64,000 bases of DNA from Nilaparvata lugens. Taxonomy: Eukaryota; Arthropoda; Insecta; Hemiptera; Delphacidae. The translations under genes were made by a program, and so were the position numbers. Shown here piece by piece: positions 54,771 through 64,000 of this stretch. Where the stretch lies: assembly GCF_014356525.2 (NCBI RefSeq), contig NC_052514.1:4007054-4071053 (forward strand), written 5' to 3'. Position 1 is the first letter of the stretch, and each line of letters starts with the position of its first letter. A model generated the notes under the pieces. It did not search any database, was not told the DNA's origin, and was given only the letters and a program-made list of their open reading frames with translations.

Positions 54771-55011
54771 TTAAATGGTCAAATAAATATGTGGTCTTCT
54801 TCTGACGTCTCGAAGAATGGAAGATCCCTGATAGCACAGCTAAACTTGGAAAATTAAAGCTTCCTCCAAAACCGTTATTTGATGGAGACCCAATTCTGGA
54901 CGTCTCGAATCACTACCAAGAAATTGATGATATTGATTCAAAATCAATATTGAAGAAGATTGGAAAGGATGCAGATCCTCCCAGGAGAAAAACCACCTCA
55001 CTTACGAAGCT

Positions 55012-55200
55012 CTACAGCCCTACGTGGACCTTGGCCTCCTCAACAATTCGCCTCCAATCATGTCTATCACCTGCTCGCCTCCTCCAGTTTCTCACTCTCA
55101 AGCACGCCAGATCTTTCTCCACATCTTGAAGCCAGCAGGTTTTGGGGCGACCTCTTCTCACCAAGACCACCATTCCTACCAAAACCTCAGGTGTTGACAA
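55012..55200 (-). pseudogene. Non-LTR retrotransposon ORF2, C-terminal tail
   Basis: Reads RRGRPKTCWLQDVEKDLACL and NWRRRAGDRHDWRRIVEEAK to a stop, the same LINE family as 14013-14207. It is 5'-truncated and abuts the minisatellite region. Confidence 0.78.
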
Positions 55201-55398
55201 AAAATTATCTCAATTTCGTTGCCCTCACGTGAGCGTACCTCCTCGAAGATATTAGTAGTCTAGCAAACTGGATAATGAGAGTATGCACTATAAAGCATCA
55301 CATTCGTATCACATCATTATTCATAAAGCATGGACATCACGACATCTATATTGTTCATACAATAGAGCACACTATAAAAAACAAAATAAAAGGCTACT

Positions 55399-55938
55399 TT
55401 CACTTTTTGTGTAGTTGAGAAGTTGATTGGCCGGTTTCGGTTATTACACCATTGTCAATCTCTGATAAACTAAAACTAAATACAAGAGCAGCAGAATTTA
55501 TACTAGTAGGCGAGTACTGCTATTGGTCAAGGGCATGAACGCCTGCCATTGGCCCAGCTAGACAGTCTCCTCTCATTCAACGGTGTGACAAAATAGCGGC
55601 TTAAGCAACAGAATCGCCATGATAACACATTTTGTCACACCGTTGAGTGGGAGGAGACTGCCTAGCTCAACGGTGTGACAAAATGTGTTATCATGGCGAT
55701 TCTGTTGCTTAAGCCGCCATTTTGACACACCGTTGAGTGGGAGGAGATTGTCTAGCTGGGCCAATGGCAGGCGTTCATGCCCTTGACCAATAGCAGTACT
55801 CGCCTACTAGTATAAATTCTGCTGCTCTTGTATTTAGTTTTAGTTTATCAGAGATTGACAATGGTGTAATAACCGAAACCGGTCTTTCTAAGTATCAATA
55901 AATCTGTGGTTTTTGACAATTTCTTAGTATTTTTCATT
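55399..55938. mobile_element. Inverted dimer of repeat P
   Basis: Two head-to-head units: GGTTTCGGTTATTACACCAT at the left and its inverse at the right, with AGTATTTTCATT tails. The centre is a perfect-looking palindrome around AACGGTGTGACAAAATGTG. Confidence 0.7.
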
Positions 55939-55944
55939 TAAAAT

Positions 55945-57085
55945 ATAAAAGGCGGTCATGACTGAACCAGTTACCCCAAATCAGTAATCTTGAATTCAAG
56001 TATTTGTTTTTTAGATTAATATTATTAATAAAGAATGCTGACAGATTAAAGTGAATCTCATATAGTTTAATGATAATTATTAATATTTGAAGCCATGTGT
56101 TGCCTTTATAGATTTATTTATAAGCGAAATATGTTTCTCTTTAAAACACAAGAAAAAATATCTAGTACCCTTTATTTTAATGCAACACTATTAGTTTCAA
56201 GAACCATTTTCAAGTGTAAAATTGTTATATAATGATGCCATTTCAAAGTGTATGATTCACATTTGAAAATGGCTCTTGAAAAGTTGAAAAATAGTGTTGC
56301 AATAAAATAAATGGCACTTTATAATTTTAATTATTGTGATTTGATCATCAGTACTTCTAAAAAGAAGAGTGAATATGTTTCACTTTTCATGTAAATAAAA
56401 TAAATAAGAATATTATAGTATATAAGAAATATGTCAGATTAACAATATTTACAAATTATTTATTAAGCTAAGAGCAAGAAATTATTATTAAGGTTTTAAA
56501 GTGTTCAATATTTCATTATGGTTGTATTATGTGACTTATTTTTAATAATTGTTCTAGTTTATAAGATTGTATAATTTATTTTAAAACCTGTTTCAAGTTG
56601 AAAAGATTTTATCATAATAAATTAGTATTAGCTGTAGAGTATGATTCTTTTAGCTTCATTGTACCTCGGTCACTTTAGTTCTGAAATCGTAGAACTACAT
56701 CTTGGAGATTTATTCAAAGTTGAGTTTAGCCCCAACTATACGGGCGACATAGATGCGCTGAATTTTTTCTGATGGGGAAAACTATACTAGCTTGATATAC
56801 GCACCCCATAAGAGAATACATACTGAAGACCTGCCGCATAAATTCAGGGCCTCCATCACGCTCATATAGTCGAGCACATAGCTTCTTAGGCAGCATTTTA
56901 CTCTTTTTATTAGTTGAAACTAGTTGATTTCCCAACTTCCATAGCTGAAAACTCTCCAAAGCTCTAGAACTCTGCTTCCCAGTGGATTTCTGCTCAAGTG
57001 AATAATAGCATTGGCTCTTATGGGTGTCCCAAGTCAAGAAATAAAAAAGCCATTGTAATCTATTCTATTAACTCTTATGGGTGTT
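55945..57085. other. Intergenic, little recognised
   Basis: A small inverted pair (ACACTATTAGTTTCAAGAAC at 56187 and inverse near 56270-56300). A minus-strand open frame 57037-56726 has no recognisable domain. Confidence 0.4.
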
Positions 57086-57091
57086 TTACAT

Positions 57092-57286
57092 TTAGACTCA
57101 ACTCACACTTACGCGACTCAGGTCGAGAAGAGACTCGACTCTAGTCGAGAGCATGTGTTTTCAAATGGTGACAGTCGCGGAGACTTGAATCGACTGGTCT
57201 GAGTGTCACCATTTGGAAACACATGCTCTCGACTAGAGTCGAGTCTCTTCTCGACCTGAGTCGCGTGAGTGTGAGTTGAGCCTTAG
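57092..57286. mobile_element. Palindromic MITE, about 195 bp
   Basis: Arms of about 85-90 bp, nearly perfect, containing CGAGAAGAGACTCGACTC and AGCATGTGTTTTCAAATGG. The ends TTTAGACTCAAC and its inverse flank it. 400 bp below the COMMD9-like gene's 3' end. Confidence 0.78.
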
Positions 57287-57445
57287 CAGACTGTAAATGA
57301 GTGAACATTCGCTTAAGAACTTACGCTATTCTTTTTCTACCTAGCAAAGCAGAAATTCATTGAAAATTAGGTCTTCAAAATTAGAATTGCAATGAAATGT
57401 GTGGGAAAGAAACACGAGGAATTGAAAAAATATATAAATGATATT

Positions 57446-57451
57446 TTAAAC

Positions 57452-57482
<31 letters not shown>

Positions 57483-57483
57483 G
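57446..57483. repeat. (ATT)n microsatellite
   Basis: TTATTATTATT tract. Confidence 0.9.
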
Positions 57484-57704
57484 CCGTCAAGCTCCCAGAT
57501 GGAAGACGCTGAGCAAAATTTGGTTCATTTTTTGTTTTTCTTGTTCTTTTTATCAATCCACCAGTTTTTCATTTTCAGTGAGAACTCCGCTTTCCTTGCT
57601 TCACTCCATTTTGTTCCCACTCTTGGCACAGTCATCTCTGGTTTAACTTCCCATAAACTTTAAACTTTATTATATATATATATAATTAATTTTGTATATC
57701 AAAT

Positions 57705-57839
57705 TTATTGATTGGCAGTAGATGCTGCTACGGACGATAATTGCTGTTTGATTTTGTGTAAACCATCGAGAAGCACGTCCATTTTTGATAGTTCCATTTG
57801 CACTTCCGTGGTCTCGATATTGTCAGGACTTTTCTCCAA
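57705..57839 (-). CDS. COMMD9-like, last exon
   Basis: Forty-four codons and TAA after acceptor TTTTTACAG. It holds the conserved C-terminal half of the COMM domain, an amphipathic helix LLDGLHKIKQQLSSV. Confidence 0.72.
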   Translation of the reverse strand: MEKSPDNIETTEVQMELSKMDVLLDGLHKIKQQLSSVAASTANQ

Positions 57840-58076
57840 CTGTAAAAAGATTAATAATTTAGTGAAATATTAATAATTTACTGGGAAATTTCAAATATTT
57901 TCCATTTAATCACGGCTGAGCTTGATAAAGTACGTGCAACCAGGAGTTGAAGATTCACTTACTTTAAAAGTCATCTCGCAAACTGGTTGCTGTTGATTCT
58001 CATTGACTTCTGAGTTTGATTTTTTTATCTGGCAGGAGAAATCGTTCAGTTTCATTGGACATACGCGTGATTCCAT
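57705..58076 (-). CDS. COMMD9-like gene, last two exons (COMM domain)
   Basis: COMMD proteins form the Commander complex, which sorts membrane cargo at endosomes. Exons 58076-57963 and 57839-57705 join in phase 0 through donor GTAAGT and acceptor TTTTTACAG, giving 82 codons and TAA. The C-terminus MELSKMDVLLDGLHKIKQQL with SSVA matches the end of COMMD9 as I know it (ELSKETLDTMLDGLGRI...QLSAVA), and KLNDFSCQIK fits the start of the COMM domain. The first exon opens with ATG directly after its acceptor. COMMD9 is near 200 aa with an N-terminal helical domain, so further exons are expected upstream; I did not find them between here and 64000. AATAAA on this strand lies at 57671-57666. Confidence 0.7.
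57963..58076 (-). CDS. COMMD9-like, penultimate exon
   Basis: Thirty-eight codons after acceptor TAATTTCAG, from MESRVCPMKLNDFSC to PVCEMTFK, then donor GTAAGT. The ATG at its start may be internal rather than the true start of translation. Confidence 0.68.
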
Positions 58077-58293
58077 CTGAAATTAATTAATAAATATTAA
58101 TATTACGATTCATGTTTGTTTTGTTCAATACTGTATCAAGTTTAGGTGAGATATTAACTTGAGCTTCATCAGCTTTCTATTGGATGTGCAGAGTTATAAT
58201 ATTCTGCTTTTTGCAAGTTGAATTACTTGAAGTTATATTGTTGAGGTGTTTAGCAAAGATGATAATAATATTGTAGAATAGTTGATTACTTGA

Positions 58294-58468
58294 GCTGATT
58301 TCACACCGCCGTAGCTTAGCTAGAAATACGTCTGTTAAAGACGTAACCAACGTGTCTCCTAATGTAAATAAATCTATTTCAAACCGGCGTAGCCTAGATT
58401 AAACATAACGACGGCTACGTCTTCCGAAGACGTATTTCAAGCTACACTACGGCGGTGTGAAATCAGCT
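58294..58468. mobile_element. Palindromic MITE, about 175 bp
   Basis: Ends GCTGATTTCACACCGCCGTA and its inverse. Lies 220 bp upstream of the COMMD9-like exon. Confidence 0.75.
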
Positions 58469-58474
58469 TCAAGG

Positions 58475-58745
58475 CCTGTATTAAATTGGGACACCAGTGT
58501 GGTGACCGTGTGTAAAGCAAGCAGGGATACCAGTGATTGCCTACACCAATGGCGACTCGAGCAACCTGGTGGTTGTTCACCAGCTGCAGTGTGAAATCAG
58601 CTTCAAGGACTTTATTAAATTAGGACACCAGTGTGGTGGCCGTTTATAAAGCAAGCAGGGATGCTTGCCTACGGTACAACAATGGCCTGGCTAGCAACCC
58701 GAGCGAACACCAGAACCTGGTGTCCAAACATCAAAATCTGGTGTC
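58475..58745. repeat. Tandem duplication, about 120 bp period
   Basis: GTATTAAATTGGGACACCAG and TTTATTAAATTAGGACACCAG start two copies, each with AAAGCAAGCAGGGAT. Confidence 0.72.
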
Positions 58746-59549
58746 CCTACCGAAAGGAGCACTGAGATTCAAATTGTAAAGTCAGTGAAAAATATTAATT
58801 GTCCATTCTTGTTATTAATAATCGATTATATTTTATTCGTCAACAAAATGTAATTGATTACCAACAAGAGAAATAGGCCTTCAGTCCGGCTGATATCTAT
58901 ATAGCTGTATGTGTGTGGAGGAGCCTCAAATTACGGTACTGAAACTGTACAATGAGATTTTGTATTTTTTTAGAACATGATACTGATCTAATATTAATTA
59001 AAGAGTCTTTGTATTAATACATAATTATAATAAAAGTTCAATAATAAAGCTAATCATTAATCGGCTTAATAATGAATTGATTTGAATTGACTTACTTTGA
59101 GAAGCAGAGTTAGAAAGTCAAACAAGTTTCAATTTTTTTGTCAATTACCAAAGTGATGATTTGTGGAATGATTCATGTTAATTGAACATTTTTAGAATTT
59201 AGAGTAACAAAAATGATTATTTTTCACAACAATGAAGATTATATAGGTTAAAACATAACCTCAAAAAGTTACAGATTGTTATCGTCTGTTGCGAGTTGCG
59301 CTATCAGCTGTTGGGAGGCGTTGGAGGTTATTGTGTTATACATTTATTATAAAAAAGGTCAAAAGATAATTATTAAAGCATCCCTCGTCAATTTAAATAT
59401 CAATTTATCAATAACTTGATATTGAAAATTCAATTTTTTCAACAAAATTATGTTGAGAGTGAATTGTTTGTCGTTTCCGTTATCAGGCTAGAGTTCAGCA
59501 GCACGCTTTGATTTCTACAGCTGATTGTGTTCCCTCAATTTTTCAGCTT

Positions 59550-59640
59550 TAGCTTTGCAGGTGAGCGAGGTGATTATCTGGAATTTGCCGGTGCGGTGCT
59601 TTACAAGAGTTTTGGATCGATAATTGCTTGTACTTTAAAA
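59550..59640 (+). other. Candidate exon, unrecognised
   Basis: After a T-rich tract and CAG an open frame reads GDYLEFAGAVLYKSF then SIIACTLK, ending AAAAG before donor GTGAGC. Its base composition is richer in GC than the surroundings. I do not recognise the peptide. It could be an exon of a plus-strand gene continuing past the window, a 5' untranslated exon, or chance. Confidence 0.28.
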
Positions 59641-59649
59641 GGTGAGCCT

Positions 59650-60530
59650 CTAATCCTCTATTATTTCATTGCTTAGGTTTAAAACATCTAAATTTTTGTA
59701 TTGATCGACTGTTTGAGAGTTTAAAAGCAATGTAATCCTGCACCACAGCAGTTATTGAAAGGAATCAAAATGTTCTTATGTTTTGAATCCCTGCTAGTTA
59801 TATTTTTTGTTAATTGAAATTGTAATTTTTGGAGGCTATTGTAGGGTTGCAATATTTAACAATGCGATCTCTTGACATCAGCGATCGTTAATTTGAACAT
59901 CAGCAGTCAAATGAACCTCTCTTACAATTATTACCTACCTACCATTCTCAAATAGATTATGAATCTACAATATTTTTGATGTTTGAACCTAAAACTTCTC
60001 TTATAAATTATTCTGCAATACAAATCTGGAAATGAGTAAATTCTTTTTTCTAATTCTTGATTTGGAATGGCAGTTTGTACTTACCTTTTTACATGTTATC
60101 AAATTACTGATAACGTAAAAAAGGATACTTGATAATTTTTATTCTAGTGGACCTATAAGTTATAGAGAAAAGAGAGTGTCTAACACTTTGTATTCTATTA
60201 GAGTACTAGTGTACCATATAGAGCTAAACAGTACGCAAGATATTAATGTATTGCATCACTAAGCCTGGCCACTAACGGTAGAATATGCATGTTAATCATG
60301 TATATTTATAATATATAAATGTTCATCATCAGTGAGATGCTTCTAACATAAAATAAACAACCAATAAAAGTAAATAAACCACTGGAGAGTTACAAATTAT
60401 AATGATAGAAAAATAATATAACTTCAAATAGAGCAGCAAAGAATAAAACGATATAGAAACCTAACCTCAAAAAAAAAAAATTGTTTAAAGTCTTTCGCTG
60501 ATGACACAACATACTGTAAGTTATGACCAT
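59650..60530. other. Intergenic or intronic, nothing recognised
   Basis: AT-rich; no exon of the COMMD9-like gene or another gene could be supported. Confidence 0.4.
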
Positions 60531-60771
60531 CATGTGTGTACACACATGCTCAACACATTTGTCCCAACGTTAGTGCCCACCTTAAGATAATACAGAATCA
60601 TTGCGAAGCTTATCATAGGGTATGTGTACTCAGAGAGCGTTCAGACGTACTGAGCTCCAGCGGTACCAGTATCTTGAGATGTTATTCAAATGAGTTACAT
60701 GTTATTATGTCCCAAGACCTCACTTTGCCTGCAAACCGCTCTCTGTGTGCACACACCCATGATGTTTACGT
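60531..60771. mobile_element. Short TIR element
   Basis: Left CATCATGTGTGTACACACATG pairs with right TGTGTGCACACACCCATGATG. No gene content. Confidence 0.55.
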
Positions 60772-60834
60772 CTAGTAAAACCTTCCTAGATCATTACCTG
60801 ATGGATATTCTTTTTAATGTATGTTATGTTTAAA

Positions 60835-61010
60835 GGGACAGATTTAAGGATCCAAGGGTTTAAAAAGCCCCACTCGTCAACCGGAGTTATTGTGTGTCCC
60901 AAGTACGTTTATTGTTTCTGAAGGGACGGATTCAAGGATCCAAAGGTTCAAAGAACTCGACACGTCAACCGAAGCTTATTGTGTTCCCAAGTAGTATGTT
61001 AGTTAGGCAA
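60835..61010. repeat. Tandem duplication, about 90 bp period
   Basis: AAGGGACAGATTTAAGGATCC and AAGGGACGGATTCAAGGATCC begin two copies that end near GTGTCCCAAGTA and GTTCCCAAGTA. Confidence 0.7.
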
Positions 61011-61030
61011 CCAATACATATGTCCTGTAC

Positions 61031-61249
61031 TATAGTGAGGTTCACGTTATAATGACAGTAATTGATCAACTTTGGTTTTGCTATCCTTGTCTATCATTCG
61101 ACAAAGCCGGTGGTACTATCCTTTTCTAGGTCCACAACGGTGCCAATTATGTTTTTGACAGTGTAGAAATATGATTAATTAATGCCGAAAATCGGCATCG
61201 CTATTCTTCTATCTTTATCCACTGTCATTATAACGTGGACCTCACTATA
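61031..61249. mobile_element. MITE family B, complete short form
   Basis: 219 bp with inverted ends TATAGTGAGGTTCACGTTAT and ATAACGTGGACCTCACTATA, consistent with a TA target. This copy defines the family ends. Confidence 0.82.
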
Positions 61250-61339
61250 GAACCAGGAGTTTTTCGCTATACTAACATTCCATCCATCACCTGGTTGCAA
61301 TCCAGTGTAATATGCTTGGCAGTCTCTTCAGACTGATTA

Positions 61340-61920
61340 GTCCTCGTGACCTACGTGAGTTTCATTCCTTGCCGTTTTTGTAAATCCTTCCGCTGAGGGA
61401 GGGATCGCCAAATTGCCTCTAGGGCTCCTGGCGCCTGGTCACCCTCGACTCAGCCTCTTGACCCACATTTGTGTCTGGAGTTTCACCCATCTCTAGTGTT
61501 TTGAGTTTCTTCTTTCTGCCCCTCCGAAACTCTGCAGGGTCAAAAGCCTCACCTCTACCAAGACGTTCTCCTGAATAGCCGCCCTTCTTTGAGCAGTGGT
61601 GACGTTTGGTCTTTCTCAACCCGCAAACTCGTAACCTACGTGAGTTCTACTCCTGGCCTTTTTATAGGTCCTTCAGCTGATGGAGTGGTCGCCAAATGAC
61701 TTGTCTTTTTGGAGAAAATTCACAAGTGTTTTATATTATTTATACATGTACTGCATTTGTAATGATTTTGTGAGTAAAACTCAATTTGAATTTGAAAATT
61801 GCCTCTAGGGCGCCTGGTCACCCTCGACTCAGCCTCTTGACCCACATTTGTGTCTGGAGTTTCACCCATCTCTTGTCTCTTGAGTTTTTTCTTTTTTTCC
61901 CTCCGAAACTTGAGCAATAA
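61340..61920. repeat. Duplicated retroelement-like segment
   Basis: TTGCCTCTAGGGC...CACCCTCGACTCAGCCTCTTG...TGGAGTTTCACCCATCTCT occurs at 61413-61510 and 61800-61880, and ACCTACGTGAGTT at 61350 and 61634. Minus-strand frames read MGETPDTNVGQEAESRVTRR; unrecognised. Confidence 0.6.
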
Positions 61921-62253
61921 CATATATATATGCCTGTTTCAAAACTATTCAAATAGGTGCGAACTGCTGTAATTCGGTAGTTATTTCAATTGATGACCAC
62001 CGGCAGACCGGCAGTCACCGGATGGATTTCGTCACAATTTCCCCCTCGTCGATTTCTCAATCTCGTTCTCCCCAGATCTGGAAAGGAAACTTCCGTTACA
62101 CAACAATGTGTGAAGGTTTTATTTGTGCTGTATTAATAGAACACAAGTTTGAATGGAATCATTCAATCAAATACCTTATTATAAGTACTGGATTAAGTAC
62201 GATATACTGTACCCAATAGATCTAGGGATGATTATAAGTTCATGAAAATTATA

Positions 62254-62422
62254 AAGGTGCGTACAGATTTACGCGCCGCGAACATGAGCAATTCACTTTT
62301 ATTCAGCTGATGCCAAGCTTTTTATATCTATATCTTATACCGTTTCTGTAAAAATACAGATATAGTCAGCTGATTAAAAGTGAATTGTTCATTTTCGCGG
62401 CGCGTATATCTGTACGCACCTT
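62254..62422. mobile_element. MITE family C
   Basis: Same 167 bp palindrome as 50538-50704. TAA on both sides fits a TWA target duplication. Confidence 0.75.
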
Positions 62423-62424
62423 AA

Positions 62425-63250
62425 TAGTCTTCATAAAATTCTAATTTCATCTTCATGAATCCAGGGTTAAACGTAGGTAATTAGGTAGATAAACGTAGGT
62501 GGATAAACGTAGGTGGATTTAACCATAAAATGTACAGTACGCGCTAGGAATGTGAAATGTAGCTAGAAAAAAATATCTACTACCAGCTATTAATTATAAG
62601 CTCTATCAATTTCTAATTTGAAGTTCACTTATCTAAGAACCAGCTCGACAACCTGTCACAATTAGTTGCGAATTAAGACTTGCATGACTTTGAACTTTCA
62701 AGTGGAAATACTCTAGTCATAAGCTTTAAAGTTTATTAGCATTATCAAAGGTATTAATAGACGAGCTATCTCATAAGAATTTAATTTTCACCTATGAAAA
62801 CCAGTTGCTAATAATGTCAAATTTCAAATAAATAAATAATTCTCGCTGTCTTAAACCAACATTGGCAGTTGACAAAGTCACAGCAGTAAACTTAGATATA
62901 CACAAATTAAATATAAAATTTAAATAAATATTAGATTGGAACCAATTTTCTTCTAATGACTTGAGTTTATGCTGCAATGAACTTTTAATTTTTTTATAAT
63001 CTTTATGAGACCAATCCGTTTTTCATGAATTATCTTGTTTGTATTTTCATTGTTGTTCTGGTTTTTTTTGACAAAATAATGTGCATTCTTGGTTAGTGTT
63101 GATATGATATTAATTTTTAGTTTGTCAGTGTTGATATTTTGTAGTTCTAATAAAATACTGCTTATAGTACATACAGTAGATTTAACACTGATTTAAGTAC
63201 TTTATGGTAAATGCTACAAAATTCTAATAGTGATACAATGAATAAAAAGA
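62425..63250. other. Nothing recognised
   Basis: AT-rich; a minor AACGTAGGT repetition at 62470-62515. The last stretch 63580-64000 is likewise empty of supported features. Confidence 0.4.
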
Positions 63251-63255
63251 TTAGT

Positions 63256-63435
63256 TATTGTTCAACCACAGATTTATTTATAAATCGAGTGAACGGTTTC
63301 GGTTGATACGCCATTATCACCTCTGTTAAACTCTGGAGTGAAGTCTGAATGGTGTAATAACTAAATCCGGTATCTCGATTTTTCAATAAATGTGGTTGGA
63401 CAATATTCAGTAAGGATGACTACCACAATATCACC
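63256..63435. repeat. Diverged repeat P copies, inverted
   Basis: AACCACAGATTTATT...GGTTTCGGTTGATACGCCATT facing AATGGTGTAATAACTAAATCCGG...AATAAATGTGGTT; the tail TACCACAATATCACCTTCGC matches the repeat P extension. Confidence 0.55.
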
Positions 63436-63455
63436 TTCGCAACTACTCAAATTGT

Positions 63456-63573
63456 CGGTTGCACAAAAGCCGGTTAAATTTTGATCGTGATTAATTCCAT
63501 GAGAACCAATCAGAGAAGCATTGGTTCTCGTGAAATTAATCACGGTTAAAATGTTACCTTTGTGCAACCGGGC
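63456..63573. mobile_element. MITE family A, short
   Basis: Ends CGGTTGCACAAAAGCCGG and TTTGTGCAACCGGGCC, a shortened loop. Confidence 0.72.
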
Positions 63574-64000
63574 CAAAAAGTGGAATAGTGAGACAATTAT
63601 ATAGGAAATTAATATCTGTTACATGAATGTGATTTCACCAAATTCCAAGTCGGCTATAAGAGACTACTCGTGTTCCAACTCTACCTACTTGATCGATAAA
63701 GTACTAATATTTATTTATGACCTCATGCAATTTCAAACATATTCCAGATCTATAAATACAATCTTAGTCCAAGAATAATACATCCATTTTTTCGCAGCTG
63801 AACCTACAGTCCCTTTCACCGGTGAAACAATAAATTATTATTGAGTTAAAAAAAGCAACTTTGTCAAGAGCAAACTTTGCCTTGAGAGCTAAAATTAGTT
63901 TTTTCTTCGATAACGCGAGTTGGTTTTATTTCTAGTTTGGTCGTCTTGTGAGTGAATATTAACGCACCAAATCCCAGTGTCATTAATCGTGACTACATTG

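Noticed and set aside
54371..54805. 144-codon open frame with a repeated Cys/Gly-rich segment
   Set aside because: Follows the minisatellite period; not recognised as a protein family.
56726..57037. 103-codon minus-strand open frame
   Set aside because: No recognised domain, no splice or polyadenylation context; likely chance or decayed repeat.

Overview
This window is insect nuclear DNA. It is AT-rich and intron-bearing, with no bacterial operons, rRNA or confident tRNA. An insect-only odorant receptor gene, an arthropod BEL/Pao retrotransposon and dense interspersed repeats point to a hemipteran, most likely a delphacid planthopper; the genus is inference from repeat flavour only.

Three host genes can be supported by joining exons at matching splice sites and phases. 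(1) A six-exon odorant receptor gene on the minus strand (25523 down to 7283) gives an intact reading of 392 codons. (2) A five-exon nurim-like gene (inner nuclear membrane protein) on the plus strand (27542 to 47377) gives 250 codons. It lies head to head with the receptor gene, about 2 kb apart. (3) The last two exons of a COMMD9-like gene lie on the minus strand (58076 down to 57705); its N-terminal exons were not found. A PKA-catalytic-subunit exon fragment at about 40.1-40.26 kb sits inside a mobile repeat and looks captured, not part of a working gene.

The rest is mobile and repetitive DNA. 0.4-7.2 kb: Helitron-like remnant, TA-type and TTAA-type MITEs, GA-rich retroelement tails, a truncated Tc1/mariner transposase, and copies of two abundant non-autonomous families. 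7.3-25.5 kb: the receptor gene, whose introns hold an unclassified DDE-like element, a Helitron-like copy, a LINE tail, a Harbinger-like element with a 162 bp internal duplication, and a duplicated receptor exon. 27.5-47.4 kb: the nurim gene, with a nearly complete antisense BEL/Pao element in intron 2 (target duplication GTAAA) and, in intron 3, a GC-rich long-inverted-repeat element, the split repeat carrying the kinase exon, and a gag-like coiled-coil region. 47.6-57.3 kb: segmental duplications, palindromic MITEs, a 162 bp minisatellite and inverted dimers. 57.7-64 kb: the COMMD9-like exons, then MITEs and degenerate repeats.

The host genes have unrelated roles (smell, nuclear envelope, COMMD/retromer-type complex) and I see no sign of a joint system. 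The most unusual observations are the receptor exon pair that differs almost only at silent sites, and the kinase exon inserted inside a transposon repeat.
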